A stretch of DNA of 64,000 nt from assembly GCA_030694465.1 (NCBI GenBank), contig JAUXYJ010000081.1, positions 1 through 64,000 on the forward strand, written 5' to 3'. Below the pieces are notes generated by a model that saw only the letters and a list, made by a program, of their open reading frames with translations, did not search any database and was not told the origin of the DNA. Origin of the DNA: Deltaproteobacteria bacterium (GTDB lineage: Bacteria > Myxococcota_A > Polyangia > Polyangiales > Ga0077539). Position numbers and translations under genes: made by a program. Shown one piece after another: positions 1 to 9,125 of the stretch (its first letter is position 1; each line of letters begins with the position of its first letter).

Positions 1-2699
1 TTGTCGCTGTCCAAGTCCAAGAAGTCCGGGCGATCGGTGCCATCGCTGTTGCGCGGCATCGTGGGATCGGTGCCCGCTTCGAACGCGTCGGGGATGCCAT
101 CGCCGTCGCTGTCGAGGTCGAGATATGCAGGGACCATGTCCATGTCCGGCGCGCCGCCCATGGCCTCAAGCGTGTTCTCGAGGCGCGTGGGGATGCCATC
201 GCCGTCGTCGTCTGGGTCAAGATAATCGGGGCGCATGTCGCTGGTGCCAAAGCCCGCAGGGACCATCGCGTCGGTGTTGCGCGGCATCATAAAGCCACCC
301 GGCCCGAGCTCATCGCGCGTGGGGATCCCGTCGCCGTCGTCGTCGGGATCGAGCGCGTCGATGATCCCGTCCATGTCCGTATCAAACGGGACAAACCCAG
401 GTCCAGCACCGACCTCGCGCCCATCGGGCACGCCGTCGCCATCGGTGTCTGGGTTGTTGGGGTTGGTGCCATTGCGGATCTCGGTGAGGTCCGGAATGCC
501 ATCCATGTCCGTGTCAATGTCTGCGCTGCACAGGCCGGTCGCGATGGCGCAGACGGGCGTGGGGTTGGCGCAGTTGTTGTTCACGTTCATCTGCGGAATC
601 GCAGGGTTTGTGCGCGCTGCACCGGCCTCGCGTGCGTCGCGATCGGGCACGCAATCATTGTCGCTGTCGAGATCCAAGAAGTCTCGGTCCGCGTCCATGT
701 CGCTGTTCGCAGGCATCGACGGGACAGCGCCCGCTTCGACCACGTCAAACACCGTGTCTCCGTCGCTGTCACGGTCAAGCCACGCGGGCAGCATGTCCAT
801 GTCCAGGTCCGGCGTCATGCCCGCGAGCGCGCGCTCGATCGCCGTCGGGATGCTGTCTCCGTCGTCGTCTGCATCGAGATAATCCGGCAGCGCGTCGCTC
901 GTGCCCTGACCCGCAGGGACCACCGCGTCGCTGTTGCGCGGCGCCGCTGCGCCACCCGCACCAAGCTCGTCCGCCGTGAGCAGCCCATCGCCGTCGTCGT
1001 CGGTGTCGAGATAGTCCGGGATCGTGTCCACCGTGACGCCCGGCGCCGCGGTGCCATCGGTGTTGCGCGGCATGTATTGCCCGCCCGATCCCACCTCGGT
1101 GCGCGTGGGCACGCCGTCGCCGTCGTCGTCGGTGTCGAGCGAGTCAATGCGCCCGTCGCGGTCCGTATCAATCGCCATCGTGCGCGCGGTGATCACCGTG
1201 CGGTCGTTGTCGTTGGTGTCAACACTCGCGAGCAGACCGTCGCGGTCTACGTCGACCGCGCCATCAATGCGCCCATCGCGATTTGCATCGAGCGCTCCGG
1301 TGCCGTTCTCGAGCACGTCGAAGATCCCGTCGCCGTCGCTGTCGAGGTCGAGATGATTCGGGATCCCGTCGCCGTCGAGGTCCACGCGGTCGTCCACGCC
1401 GTCCATGTTCGCGTCGACAAACCCTGCAAAATCTCTGTCGCGATAGTCCGGAATGCCATCACCGTCGGTGTCGAGCGAGGCGTCACGTCCGTTGCCCTCA
1501 ATGATGTCCGGGATGCCGTCGTTGTCGCTGTCGGCGTCCATCGCGTCGAGCACGCCGTCGCCGTCGCTGTCGAGCCCACAGACCGCAGGGCCAAAGTGCA
1601 CGTTGTCGAGCCAATTGCCTCCGCAACCGTTCGCAGCCACGGTGCGAAAGCGGATGCGTGTGCGCACGTCTGCGGCGGTAAACGTGAGCGAGCCGTTGAT
1701 CAACCGCGTGCCCATCGTGAGCAGTGACGCGTGCGCTGCAATGGTCTGCGTGCGCAGCACTGTGGTGCCATCAGCACGCAGCGCTTCGGCGGCAAACTGC
1801 AGGTTGTCAAAGCTGTTGGCGCCGTAGTCAAAGTAGAGCGTGTAACTGCGTCCTACGACCGTCGTGACGTCCTGAAAGATCGTCCCGGGTGCGCAGCCCG
1901 TGAGGTCGATCGAGCGCGCGCCGTTGGTGCGTGGATACGCGCTGTGGTCGATGTTGCCTGCCGAGATGGTCCAGCCGGGCAACGATGCGCCGGTGAGGTT
2001 GCCGCCACCCGGGCCCGTCTCGAAGTCGCCGTTGACAATGGCGACGGGGGGCTCGCACACCGCGCCGGTCTCGCGCGTACACGTGGGGCTGCAGCCATCG
2101 CCTGCGACCGTGTTGCCGTCGTCGCACTGCTCGGTGGCGGGCTGGAGCGCGCCGTCACCGCAACCTGACGTGATAAAACTCTGGCGAAAATAGACCGGAG
2201 CGTTGCTGGTGGGAGCGCACGCGGCGGTGTTCCACACGGGGTGGGCGAAGGCTGCTGTGGCCCAGGCGAGGTTCCAGGGGGCGGGGCCGCCGCAGTTGAC
2301 CACGGGGGTCCAGCTGGCGTCGTTAAAGAGCGGCTGCTCCCAGCCCGCGGGCGGTGTCGTGCTGGTCGCGACCGAGCGAAACGACGTCGAGGTCGACAGC
2401 ACCTGCGAGCGGTCGTTCGAGTACATCACCCACACGCACATCGAGATCGAGCCAAACACATCGTTGGCCTGGATCGCGATCGTGTGCGGCCCTGGCCGAA
2501 GCGTCAGGTTGTACTCGTCAAAGCCCGGCCAGTTGGTCGCGTTTGTGCCCAGTGTGAGCGCGGTGCCGTCGACCGCGAGCCTCGTGTACTGATCGTCGCA
2601 GGTGATCCGCAGAATCTCTGCATGCGCAACGCTCGTCGCGCACACCAGAGACCACCCCGCGAGACCCAACGCGAGTCGCTTTCGAGTATGACTTGTCAT
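1..2699 (-). CDS. Secreted thrombospondin type-3 repeat protein, 3' end beyond window
   Basis: The frame from ATG 2699 stays open to the window edge (899 codons visible), so the C-terminus is missing. Seen in order: a Sec signal peptide (core LALGLAGWSLVCATSVAHA); an unrecognised region of about 150 residues; a DUF4215/myxo-disulfide repeat (CGDG, CDDGN, GDGC); a module resembling DUF642 or choice-of-anchor C (NGDFETG, LPGWTIS, GARSIDL); then more than ten Asp-rich repeats such as LDSDGDGIPD and YLDTDDDGDGVPT. Repeats of this kind bind calcium and stiffen surface proteins. It is probably exported or cell-surface bound. The ligand is unknown. The neighbouring AI-2E gene is transcribed divergently from a 149-bp gap holding an inverted repeat. 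Confidence 0.88.
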   Translation of the reverse strand, partial: MTSHTRKRLALGLAGWSLVCATSVAHAEILRITCDDQYTRLAVDGTALTLGTNATNWPGFDEYNLTLRPGPHTIAIQANDVFGSISMCVWVMYSNDRSQVLSTSTSFRSVATSTTPPAGWEQPLFNDASWTPVVNCGGPAPWNLAWATAAFAHPVWNTAACAPTSNAPVYFRQSFITSGCGDGALQPATEQCDDGNTVAGDGCSPTCTRETGAVCEPPVAIVNGDFETGPGGGNLTGASLPGWTISAGNIDHSAYPRTNGARSIDLTGCAPGTIFQDVTTVVGRSYTLYFDYGANSFDNLQFAAEALRADGTTVLRTQTIAAHASLLTMGTRLINGSLTFTAADVRTRIRFRTVAANGCGGNWLDNVHFGPAVCGLDSDGDGVLDAMDADSDNDGIPDIIEGNGRDASLDTDGDGIPDYRDRDFAGFVDANMDGVDDRVDLDGDGIPNHLDLDSDGDGIFDVLENGTGALDANRDGRIDGAVDVDRDGLLASVDTNDNDRTVITARTMAIDTDRDGRIDSLDTDDDGDGVPTRTEVGSGGQYMPRNTDGTAAPGVTVDTIPDYLDTDDDGDGLLTADELGAGGAAAPRNSDAVVPAGQGTSDALPDYLDADDDGDSIPTAIERALAGMTPDLDMDMLPAWLDRDSDGDTVFDVVEAGAVPSMPANSDMDADRDFLDLDSDNDCVPDRDAREAGAARTNPAIPQMNVNNNCANPTPVCAIATGLCSADIDTDMDGIPDLTEIRNGTNPNNPDTDGDGVPDGREVGAGPGFVPFDTDMDGIIDALDPDDDGDGIPTRDELGPGGFMMPRNTDAMVPAGFGTSDMRPDYLDPDDDGDGIPTRLENTLEAMGGAPDMDMVPAYLDLDSDGDGIPDAFEAGTDPTMPRNSDGTDRPDFLDLDSD

Positions 2700-2717
2700 C
2701 CGCGGAGGGGATCACGG

Positions 2718-2735
2718 TTGTCCAAACTTGGACAA
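2718..2735. promoter_or_regulatory. Inverted repeat in divergent intergenic region
   Basis: Perfect 8-bp arms, TTGTCCAA and TTGGACAA, are separated by AC. The site lies 18 bp upstream of the TSP3 gene start and about 113 bp upstream of the AI-2E start. Position and symmetry fit a dimeric-regulator operator for one or both genes. A hairpin in the TSP3 leader RNA is also possible. Confidence 0.4.
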
Positions 2736-2848
2736 GCCACACACGCCCACGATCTGCGCAAATCTACCGGTTGAACGTGGTGCCCGCCGTGCGATGCTCG
2801 CCCTCGCGGCGGGTCTCGCTTGGCCGCAGAAGGTCCCTCACGGCTCGT

Positions 2849-3955
2849 ATGCTCAAAGCTTATCTCACCGACCGCAACGTGCGCCGCGTGATCACCCTCG
2901 CGCTCTTCTTGGGGTCGCTCTGGTTCTTTCGGCACCTGATGCTCTTGCTGGTGTTCTTCGTGATCTTTGAGCGCTCGATCGGCCTCGGGGCCGACGTGCT
3001 CTCCAAGCGCACGGGGCTCAAGTTCAAGTGGTGCGTGTTGCTCGTCGTGCTGCTGAGCGCGGGACTCGCCGTCGGTGGCGTCTGGTTTGGTGTCTCGGCC
3101 ATTCGCGATCGAGTGCCCGAGATCCGGCAGGGCGTAGACGCCATTATCACCACCATCCGCGAGAGCTCGCTCTATCACCGCTATGGGCACTCGCTTGGGC
3201 ACTTTCGCGGCCAAGAGCTCCTGGTCCACGCGCGCAATCACGCCAACACGGCCCTCCACGTGGGCGCGAGTTTTGCCCGCGAGACGCTCTATGTCTTCAT
3301 CGGGCTGATCTTCGCGGTGCTGTTCTTACTTGAGCGCGATGAGCTCGAAGACCTGCGCGAGAGACAGCCCATCGACAGCATCTTTCGCACGCTCACGCGC
3401 TACTTCGGTCACCTCGCCGACGCCGTCGCGATCACGCTCAAGCTCCAAGTGATCGTGGCCGTAGTCAACGCGCTGATCACCCTCCCTGTGCTCATCGCGC
3501 TCGGGCTCCCGGGGATCCCCGCGCTGTTCGCGATGCTCTTGGTGACAGGGCTCGTCCCCGTCGTCGGAGGACCCGTCGCGGGAGCAGTCTTAATGACCCT
3601 GGCGTACGTCACCAAGGGGCCCGTAGGCCTGGGAATTTTCATCGCGAGCACCTTCGTTTTGCACAAAATCGAGAGCTACTATCTCAACCCCAAGCTCACG
3701 GCCAAACACATCAAGTTGCCCTCGTTTGTGATCGTGACCTCGCTGGTCTTGTTCGAGCACGGCTTTGGTCTGGTGGGCTTGTTCTTGTCGTTTCCGTCGC
3801 TCTACATCGCCGCCAAAATCCGCGAAGAGTGGGCCGACCCCGACGAATCGCTCCGCGAAGAGCAGGCGTTCGCCGCTTCGATGCGCAGCTCGCTGGTGGC
3901 CGCGCAAGCGAAGACCACTGAAGCGCTCGCTGTCGACGCCGCCGAGAAGCGCTAA
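2849..3955 (+). CDS. AI-2E family (UPF0118) membrane permease
   Basis: 368 residues, the usual size for this family of multi-spanning inner-membrane proteins (AI-2 exporter TqsA, PerM and relatives). Hydrophobic helices lie near residues 12-38 and 52-76, with a cluster in the second half. The family-typical stretch IESYYLNPKLTAKHIKLPS is near residues 270-290. The frame is open further upstream to 2693, but ATG 2849 was chosen because it begins a normal N-terminus (MLKAYLTDRN) just before the first helix; the upstream extension would run into the divergent promoter region. Its TAA overlaps the moaB ATG (TAATG), so it is transcribed with the molybdenum cofactor genes. The substrate cannot be told from sequence. 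Confidence 0.88.
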   Translation: MLKAYLTDRNVRRVITLALFLGSLWFFRHLMLLLVFFVIFERSIGLGADVLSKRTGLKFKWCVLLVVLLSAGLAVGGVWFGVSAIRDRVPEIRQGVDAIITTIRESSLYHRYGHSLGHFRGQELLVHARNHANTALHVGASFARETLYVFIGLIFAVLFLLERDELEDLRERQPIDSIFRTLTRYFGHLADAVAITLKLQVIVAVVNALITLPVLIALGLPGIPALFAMLLVTGLVPVVGGPVAGAVLMTLAYVTKGPVGLGIFIASTFVLHKIESYYLNPKLTAKHIKLPSFVIVTSLVLFEHGFGLVGLFLSFPSLYIAAKIREEWADPDESLREEQAFAASMRSSLVAAQAKTTEALAVDAAEKR

Positions 3956-4461
3956 TGCACACCATCGCTGGAGAATCACTGCCAATTCGCGCGTTGATCG
4001 TCACCGTCAGTGACACCCGTGACGGTCAAACAGACCGCTCGGGCCCCGTGCTGCGCGCGCGGCTCGAGGCGGCGAATATCACCGTGGCCCGCGCCGTGAT
4101 CGTGCACGACGAGCCCGCCGAGATCCTCGCCGTCGTTCAGCGCGCCCTCCACCCTGCAGACCCTGCGGCCGCAGTCGACCTCATCGTGCTCACCGGCGGC
4201 ACAGGGATCACCTCGCGAGACATCACGATTGAGACCATTGAGCCGCTGTTGCACAAGAAGCTCGATGGGTTTGGTGAGGCTTTTCGCAGGCTCTCGTGGG
4301 ACCAAGTCGGCGCGAAGAGTGTGCTCTCGCGGGCGCTCGCAGGGACGCACCATCGTACGCTCATCGTCGCGCTCCCCGGCTCGCCCAAGGCCGTCGAGCT
4401 CGCCATCGACGCAGTCCTTGCGCCCTTCGTCGCGCACGCCATCGCGCTCTTGCGCAAGTGA
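3955..4461 (+). CDS. moaB: Molybdopterin adenylyltransferase-type protein MoaB/MogA
   Basis: 168 residues, a full-length single-domain MoaB/MogA protein. Such enzymes adenylate molybdopterin ahead of molybdate insertion. Visible signatures are VTVSDTRDG near the N-terminus, LTGGTGITSRD near residue 82 (the MPT-binding TGGTG loop), and GTHHRTLIVALPGSPKAVE near residue 130. The start is coupled to the preceding stop by TAATG. The next gene, moeA, catalyses the following step in the cytoplasm, so the order fits the pathway. MoaB and MogA are not separable here by eye. Confidence 0.92.
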   Translation: MHTIAGESLPIRALIVTVSDTRDGQTDRSGPVLRARLEAANITVARAVIVHDEPAEILAVVQRALHPADPAAAVDLIVLTGGTGITSRDITIETIEPLLHKKLDGFGEAFRRLSWDQVGAKSVLSRALAGTHHRTLIVALPGSPKAVELAIDAVLAPFVAHAIALLRK

Positions 4462-4486
4462 GCACAACGCACGACAGTGCGCGCGC

Positions 4487-5689
4487 ATGTTGACCTTTGA
4501 TCAAGCGATCGCCCGCGTACTCGAACAGAGCCCTCGGTTAGGCCCCGAACGTGTGACCCTCTCTCAAGCGCGTGGACGCATTTTGGCAGAGAATATCCAC
4601 GCGATTGAGGATATGCCCGCGTTTGATTACAGCGCGATGGATGGCTACGCGCTCGCGAGCGCCGAGGCTTCAGCGCCCGGCGCGTCCCTCCGTGTCACCA
4701 GCGAATCGCGCGCGGGAGGCGAGACGCTCTTGCCCCTGGCCAAAGGCCAATGCGCGAGGATCTTTACCGGTGCGCGTGTACCCGCGGGCGCTGACGCCGT
4801 CGAGATGCAAGAGAACGTCACACGCACCGAAGAGATCGCCCTCTTTGCGCAGCCCGTGCGTGCAGGGCAGAACATCCGGCGCCGCGGCGAAGACCTCGCC
4901 AAGGGCGCGCTCGCCCTGCAAAAAGGCACTCGATTGACGCCCTCGCGGTTGTCACTCTTGGCCGCCCTCGGGCGCGTGCGGGTGCAGGTCTCTCGCGCGC
5001 CCGTAGTCACCGTGCTCTCGACAGGCGATGAGCTCCGCGAGGCCGAAGACCCCGCGCGTGAAGGCTCAGTGATCGAGTGCATCGCGGTCGGAGTCGCCGC
5101 GCTCGCAGCGCAGTGCGGCGCCATCGTTCGCATCGCGCCCATCGTGCGCGACCAGCGCGAGCAAGTGACCGAAGCGGTACGGCTCGCGCTTGAGGGAAGC
5201 GACCTCGTTGTGACCGTCGGCGGTGTGAGCGTGGGGGACCATGACCTCGTCCGTGGGTGTCTCACCGAAGCTGGGGTCACCCTGGATTTTTGGCGGGTCG
5301 CGCTTAAACCCGGCAAGCCCCTTTGTCTCGGCCACCGCGGCCCCCAGCGCGTCCTCGGTCTCCCCGGAAACCCTGCGTCTGCGCTGCTCACCTTCGCGCT
5401 CTTTGGTGCACCCATGTTGCGCGCCATGCAGGGCGACCTCGCCCCGCGACCCATGCCGCTGCGAGCCCACCCCGCGCGCACCGTGACCCACGCGCTGGGG
5501 CGCCAAGAGTTTGTCCGCGTGACACTCGACACGAGCGTCCAGCCACCGGTGGCGAGCCCCCTCGCAGGCCAAGCCTCGGGCTCGGTGCTCTCGATGGCCT
5601 GGGCCGACGCGCTCATGGTGCTCCCGGCTGATCGCAAAGAGTTTTTACCCGAAGAATCCCTAGAGATTATCAGGATGAGCGATGTCTAA
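4487..5689 (+). CDS. moeA: Molybdopterin molybdenumtransferase MoeA
   Basis: 400 residues, normal MoeA length. MoeA inserts molybdate into adenylated molybdopterin. Signatures: FDYSAMDGYAL near residue 45, TGDEL near 182, TVGGVSVGDHD near 245, and LKPGKPLCLG followed by LGLPGNPAS near 280-300. The long open frame begins at 4229, but ATG 4487 starts a canonical MoeA N-terminus (MLTFDQAIARVLE) 25 bp after moaB; the extension only overlaps moaB. Its last codons overlap moaD by 8 bp. Confidence 0.94.
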   Translation: MLTFDQAIARVLEQSPRLGPERVTLSQARGRILAENIHAIEDMPAFDYSAMDGYALASAEASAPGASLRVTSESRAGGETLLPLAKGQCARIFTGARVPAGADAVEMQENVTRTEEIALFAQPVRAGQNIRRRGEDLAKGALALQKGTRLTPSRLSLLAALGRVRVQVSRAPVVTVLSTGDELREAEDPAREGSVIECIAVGVAALAAQCGAIVRIAPIVRDQREQVTEAVRLALEGSDLVVTVGGVSVGDHDLVRGCLTEAGVTLDFWRVALKPGKPLCLGHRGPQRVLGLPGNPASALLTFALFGAPMLRAMQGDLAPRPMPLRAHPARTVTHALGRQEFVRVTLDTSVQPPVASPLAGQASGSVLSMAWADALMVLPADRKEFLPEESLEIIRMSDV

Positions 5690-5936
5690 CACGACGGTCA
5701 CGGTGCTCTTCTTTGCCGCCGCGCGAGACGTCACCCAGGTGGCCTCGTGGGAGTGCCCGTATCGCGAGGGCGACACCGTCGCAGATCTGCGCGCGCGTGT
5801 GCTCGACGCGTTTGATTCGCTCAGGCCCTGGTCTCGTGCGCTGCGCATCGCGGTCGACGGCGAATATGCTCGCGAAGACGCCCTCGTACGCGCCGGCGCA
5901 GAGCTCGCGATGATCCCGCCCGTCGCCGGGGGCTAG
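5682..5936 (+). CDS. moaD: Molybdopterin synthase small subunit MoaD (ThiS-like)
   Basis: 84 residues with the ubiquitin-like MoaD fold and the obligatory C-terminal Gly-Gly (PPVAGG), which is thiocarboxylated to donate sulfur to molybdopterin. It overlaps moeA by 8 bp and ends the cofactor run. No moaE, moaA or moaC is in the window. The last 56 bp of the gene are repeated at 9131-9186, beside the histidine kinase gene, which suggests something was inserted right after this stop codon. Confidence 0.9.
   Translation: MSNTTVTVLFFAAARDVTQVASWECPYREGDTVADLRARVLDAFDSLRPWSRALRIAVDGEYAREDALVRAGAELAMIPPVAGG
5881..5936 (+). repeat. Direct repeat copy 1 (3' end of moaD)
   Basis: 56 bp matching 9131-9186 with two mismatches; the last 48 bp are identical, including the codons for the terminal Gly-Gly and the TAG. 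Together the copies bracket 5937-9130. Gene 3' ends are common integration targets, so this may be an attachment-site-like left end that keeps moaD intact. No integrase is visible. Confidence 0.75.
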
Positions 5937-6023
5937 CGGCAATGCCGGTCAGTTAGCGGCGGTTAGGCGCCATGGCACTTCTTGAACTTCTTGCCGCTGC
6001 CACAGTGGCAAGGGTCGTTTCGG
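5933..6023. repeat. Left arm of SEC-C-containing inverted repeat
   Basis: About 91 bp that reappear as the reverse complement at 9029-9125 with a few substitutions and one 6-bp indel. Both arms start with CTAG at their outer edge and both encode a SEC-C zinc motif. The arm abuts the moaD direct repeat, sharing its CTAG. Confidence 0.7.
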
Positions 6024-6046
6024 CCCAGTGTTGGGAGTGCGCGCAT
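5963..6046 (-). CDS. Short SEC-C motif peptide or gene-end remnant
   Basis: 27 codons from ATG 6046, ending RNDPCHCGSGKKFKKCHGA. The CxCGSGKKxKKCH pattern is the SEC-C zinc-binding motif found at the C-termini of SecA and many other proteins. The frame extends upstream without a stop to the TGA of the FG-GAP gene at 6077 and is in phase with it. It is probably the severed C-terminus of a larger protein rather than a free gene. A second copy lies inverted at 9009-9089. Confidence 0.4.
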   Translation of the reverse strand: MRALPTLGRNDPCHCGSGKKFKKCHGA

Positions 6047-6076
6047 GGGTTCGATTGGGTTCAGGAGCCGTTGAGA

Positions 6077-7822
6077 TCATTTCGCAAACCCGTCGCTATT
6101 GACATCCCCTGCGCTCGCAACCGACCGGCCAAAGCCGTCACCCACTGCGGGCCCCTGCAACACAGTGGCTGGGGGCGACGTGATCCCTGTCGCGCTGCCC
6201 GCAAACACGCTCGCGGTCCCCGCCGGACCCCGCCCTCCTGGGGATGCCAGATACGCCCCCACGACAAGATCGGCAAACCCGTCGCCATTGACATCTCCTG
6301 CGCTCGCAACCGAGAAGCCAAAGCTGTCAAACGCTGCAACACCCTGCAACACAATGGCTGGGGTTGACGTGATCCCTGTCGCGCTGCCCGCAAATACGCT
6401 CGCGGTCCCCGCCTGAGATTGCCCTCCTGGGGATGCCCGATACGCCCCGACGACGAGATCGGCAAACCCGTCGCCATTGACATCTCCTACGCTCGCAACC
6501 GACCCGCCAAAGCCGTCACCCGCTGCAACACCCTGCAACACGATGGCTGGGGTTGACGTGATCCCTGTCGCGCTGCCAGCAAATACGCTCGCGGTCCCCG
6601 CCGAAGACCGCCCTCCTGGGTCTGCACCATCCGCCCCGACGACAAGATCGGCAAACCCGTCGCCATTGACATCCCCTGCGCTCGCAACCGACCCGCCAAA
6701 GCTGTCACCCGCTGCGAGCCCCTGCAGGACTACACTGGGTGTGGCTGCAGTGCCCCCCGCGCTGCCCATAAATACACTCACGGTTCCCGCATTCGTGCGT
6801 CCGCTTGGCGAAGCGTTGGGTGCTCCTACGACGAGATCCGCAAAGCCGTCCCCGTTAAAGTCCGCTTCGGTGGCCCAAGAGGTGTCCACCGGAGCGCTTC
6901 GTGCGCCCACGCGAAACTGCCACACCGCGCTGCTCATGCTGCCTGGAGTGCCTGCTTGGACCCCGCGAATGCGCCAGTACCAGAGCCCAAGAGTGAGCGC
7001 TGCCGTGGGTCGCACGCTGTTACCCATCACACGTTGCATTTGGCACGAAGCAGTCATTGCACGATCGCGACACAGCTCGACCTGAGTCTCAGCAACCCCT
7101 GCCGGTTGCTCCCAGCGCAAGGTGGGGCGCTGCGAGGTCGCAGTGCTCGTGCTCAGCGGTGCAATCGGCCTGGGAATTCGCAGCTCGCAGCCAGCTCCTA
7201 CCCGGTCGTATCCTGGGGCGCACGCGAAGCCACACGCGGCGCTTACACACGTCGCGATGCCACCCAATGGTGGCAGGGGACAGGGAGTGCAACTGGTGCC
7301 ACACGAGCTGGGTGAGGTGTCCTCGGCACAGCGGTTGTCACACAAATGGCGGCCTGAATTGCAGGTCACATCGCACATGCCCGCGTTGCAGACTTCGGTC
7401 CCTCCGAGCACGGTCGCGCACCCTCGGCCGCATGCGCCGCAGTTGCGCGGATCGGTCTGGGTGTTGACGCACATTCCGCTGCAGCGCATCTGTGGCTCGT
7501 CGCACACCAGCACGTCTTCGCGCACTTCGGGCAGGTCGGCGTCGCTCGCGTCGATGCTCGCGTCGCTCGCGTCCATCGCATCGATGCCCGCATCACGCAC
7601 TCCCGCTTCGACGACCCCGCCATCGGCGGCCACGCAGAGCACCGTCGTGTTGGTGGGGCCGCAGAACCCGATGCACATCCTCTCGGACTCGACGTACATC
7701 AGGTTGGGCGAAGGGCACTCTCGCGAGGGATCACTGCATCCGCTTGCCAGGGCGAAAACCGCCACCCACGACGAGACCCACCCCACTACTTTTTTGCTAG
7801 TCACTGCGGTACTCCCTCGCAC
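6077..7822 (-). pseudogene. FG-GAP repeat lipoprotein, apparently 3'-truncated
   Basis: 581 codons from ATG 7822; GTG 7801 also fits. A lipoprotein signal (core VAVFALASGC) is followed by a low-complexity Asp/Ala linker, Cys-rich HCGAC-like repeats (CGACGRGC, CGTSCTPC), a fibronectin-like region, and four complete 63-residue FG-GAP repeats (GDVNGDGFADLVVGA). The fifth repeat stops at GDVNSDGFAK and then TGA, where its siblings continue DLVVGA, so the beta-propeller is incomplete (a full one usually needs seven blades). Beyond the TGA the same frame runs on into the SEC-C remnant. It would be outer-membrane anchored. The truncation is inferred from the repeat pattern; a shortened but working protein is possible. 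Confidence 0.7.
6085..6870 (-). repeat. 189-bp tandem DNA repeats encoding FG-GAP blades
   Basis: Four to five near-identical units with a period of 189 bp (63 codons). For example, the same stretch beginning TGATCCCTGTCGCGCTGCC recurs near 6180, 6369 and 6558. Such identity between blades is expected to promote unequal recombination and may explain the broken last blade. Confidence 0.75.
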
Positions 7823-8021
7823 TCTAAACCAAGAACCTTTGGAAAATTACGGCTTCCGTTGGCCAAGAGTCAAGCCACTGGGGCCCAACTCAAACCCGAG
7901 TTCGACCTCGGCGGGTGTCTTGAACGGGATCGCTGACAACTGGCGATGAGAAGGGGCGAGAGAAGTGGGGCAGGGCCGTGGCAGCAGGCAAATTCCACAT
8001 CAACCTCGCCCCGGATGCCCC

Positions 8022-9012
8022 ATGCCAACAATGCTCCAACTCGATGACGACGTCGAGTCCCTTGCTACTTTTCTTCGCGACGCCTTGCCGCTCATCGCTG
8101 TAGCCGTCCGCCATGCGCGAAGCGATGAGCCGATGTGTTTTCGCGTGGTCGAAACCATGGTTGCGGACATTTCGGCCGCCTTTGAGCGCGCTGTTCTGCG
8201 CACGATTCTGCTCGCATGCGATCGCACTTCGCCACTCAAATCACAGAGCGGAACGACGTTGCGCGTACGTTGCCGTCGGGCTGTCACCTTCTGTTCACGT
8301 TCGGGTCCCATCTCTATTGTCCGCTCCATTGACTCGCCAAATGCTGCTGCGAACGTCGGCACGTACGACCCAGTGAGCGTGCGATGCGGTGCGATCAAGC
8401 GCTGGCTGCCCGCGACATCGGCAAGCTCTACATCGAGCACCAAAATGCGATCGAAGAGCAGTGCATGCGTGCCCTCGTTGTCCCTGAAAATACCGCAGGA
8501 ATTGTGCTCTCGATGGATCGCGTGAGCCTCCCAGTCCGATCTGTGGCACCTGCTCGAGAAGGTGGGCCGAGCGATGGTGGCCCGGTTGAGGTGCTCACCG
8601 CGGCAGCAATGAGCTTGCATCATATGGCGAATGCGCTTGCTTAACGACGCTTCTGCCTGGAAAAACCTGCTCGATCACGTCGTGCGCTGGCGTCGAGAAG
8701 AGCCGCCTGGCACCAAAGATCGTCCGATCCATGAACTGCCGACCTACCTGCGAAATCACGGCAAAAGTGAGCGCATGGATTACGCAGGCGCACGCAGATA
8801 AGGGCGTCCCGTGGGCAGCGGCCCCGTCGAAGCCACATGCAAAACCGTGGTGGAAGTCCAGGATGAAACGCTGCGGCACCCGATGGAAACACAACAGCGC
8901 AGCGCGCTTTCTTCGCCTCCGCGCCGCGGCGCGCAGCGGTCGATGGCAGCTCGTCATCGATACGCTTTTCCGCATTCAACTCGCGCAAGTCTTACTTTGT
9001 ACTGCGGCATGA
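8022..9012 (+). pseudogene. Decayed ISKra4-like transposase
   Basis: Transposase-like sequence is spread over three reading frames. 8022-8380 (frame of 8022) holds MPTMLQLDDD and later TYDPVSVRCGAIKRWLPAT. 8384-8641 (next frame) holds TAGIVLSMDRVSLPV, resembling the first DDE block. 8643-8865 holds GRPVGSGPVEATCKTVV after an in-frame TAA at about 8799. 8861-9009 holds MKRCGTRWKHNSAARFLRLR. The order and the GSGxVExxCKxxV - MKRxGxRW pattern fit the C-terminal half of ISKra4-family transposases as I recall them. At least three frame changes and a stop make it inactive. Confidence 0.6.
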
Positions 9013-9089
9013 CTAACCGCAATCACACCCGAAACGCCCCTTGTCACTGTGGCAGCGGCAAGAAGTTCAAGAAGTGTCATGGGGCCTAA
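9009..9089 (+). CDS. Short SEC-C motif peptide (right copy) or IS remnant
   Basis: 26 codons, MTNRNHTRN then APCHCGSGKKFKKCHGA, starting as the transposase remnant ends. It carries the same complete SEC-C zinc motif as the inverted left copy at 5963-6046. Conservation of this motif at both ends suggests it is part of the repeated element. Whether it is expressed is unknown. Confidence 0.35.
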   Translation: MTNRNHTRNAPCHCGSGKKFKKCHGA

Positions 9090-9125
9090 CCGTAACCGCC
9101 GCTAACTGAGCGGCAGTGGGGCTAG
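9029..9125. repeat. Right arm of SEC-C-containing inverted repeat
   Basis: Reverse-complement partner of 5933-6023. It ends in CTAG at 9122-9125 and is followed after 5 bp by the second moaD-end repeat. Confidence 0.7.

Noticed and set aside
1..2200. Long plus-strand frames opposite the TSP3 gene
   Set aside because: They are Ser/Pro/Arg-rich shadows of the DGDG repeats; the minus strand gives a signal peptide and clear domain order.
5963..6046. C-terminus of secA
   Set aside because: Only the SEC-C motif is present with no preceding SecA sequence; the motif also occurs in many other proteins and is duplicated here.
6085..6870. Regularly spaced repeats as a CRISPR array
   Set aside because: Units are 189 bp, in frame, and encode FG-GAP blades; there are no short repeat-spacer units.
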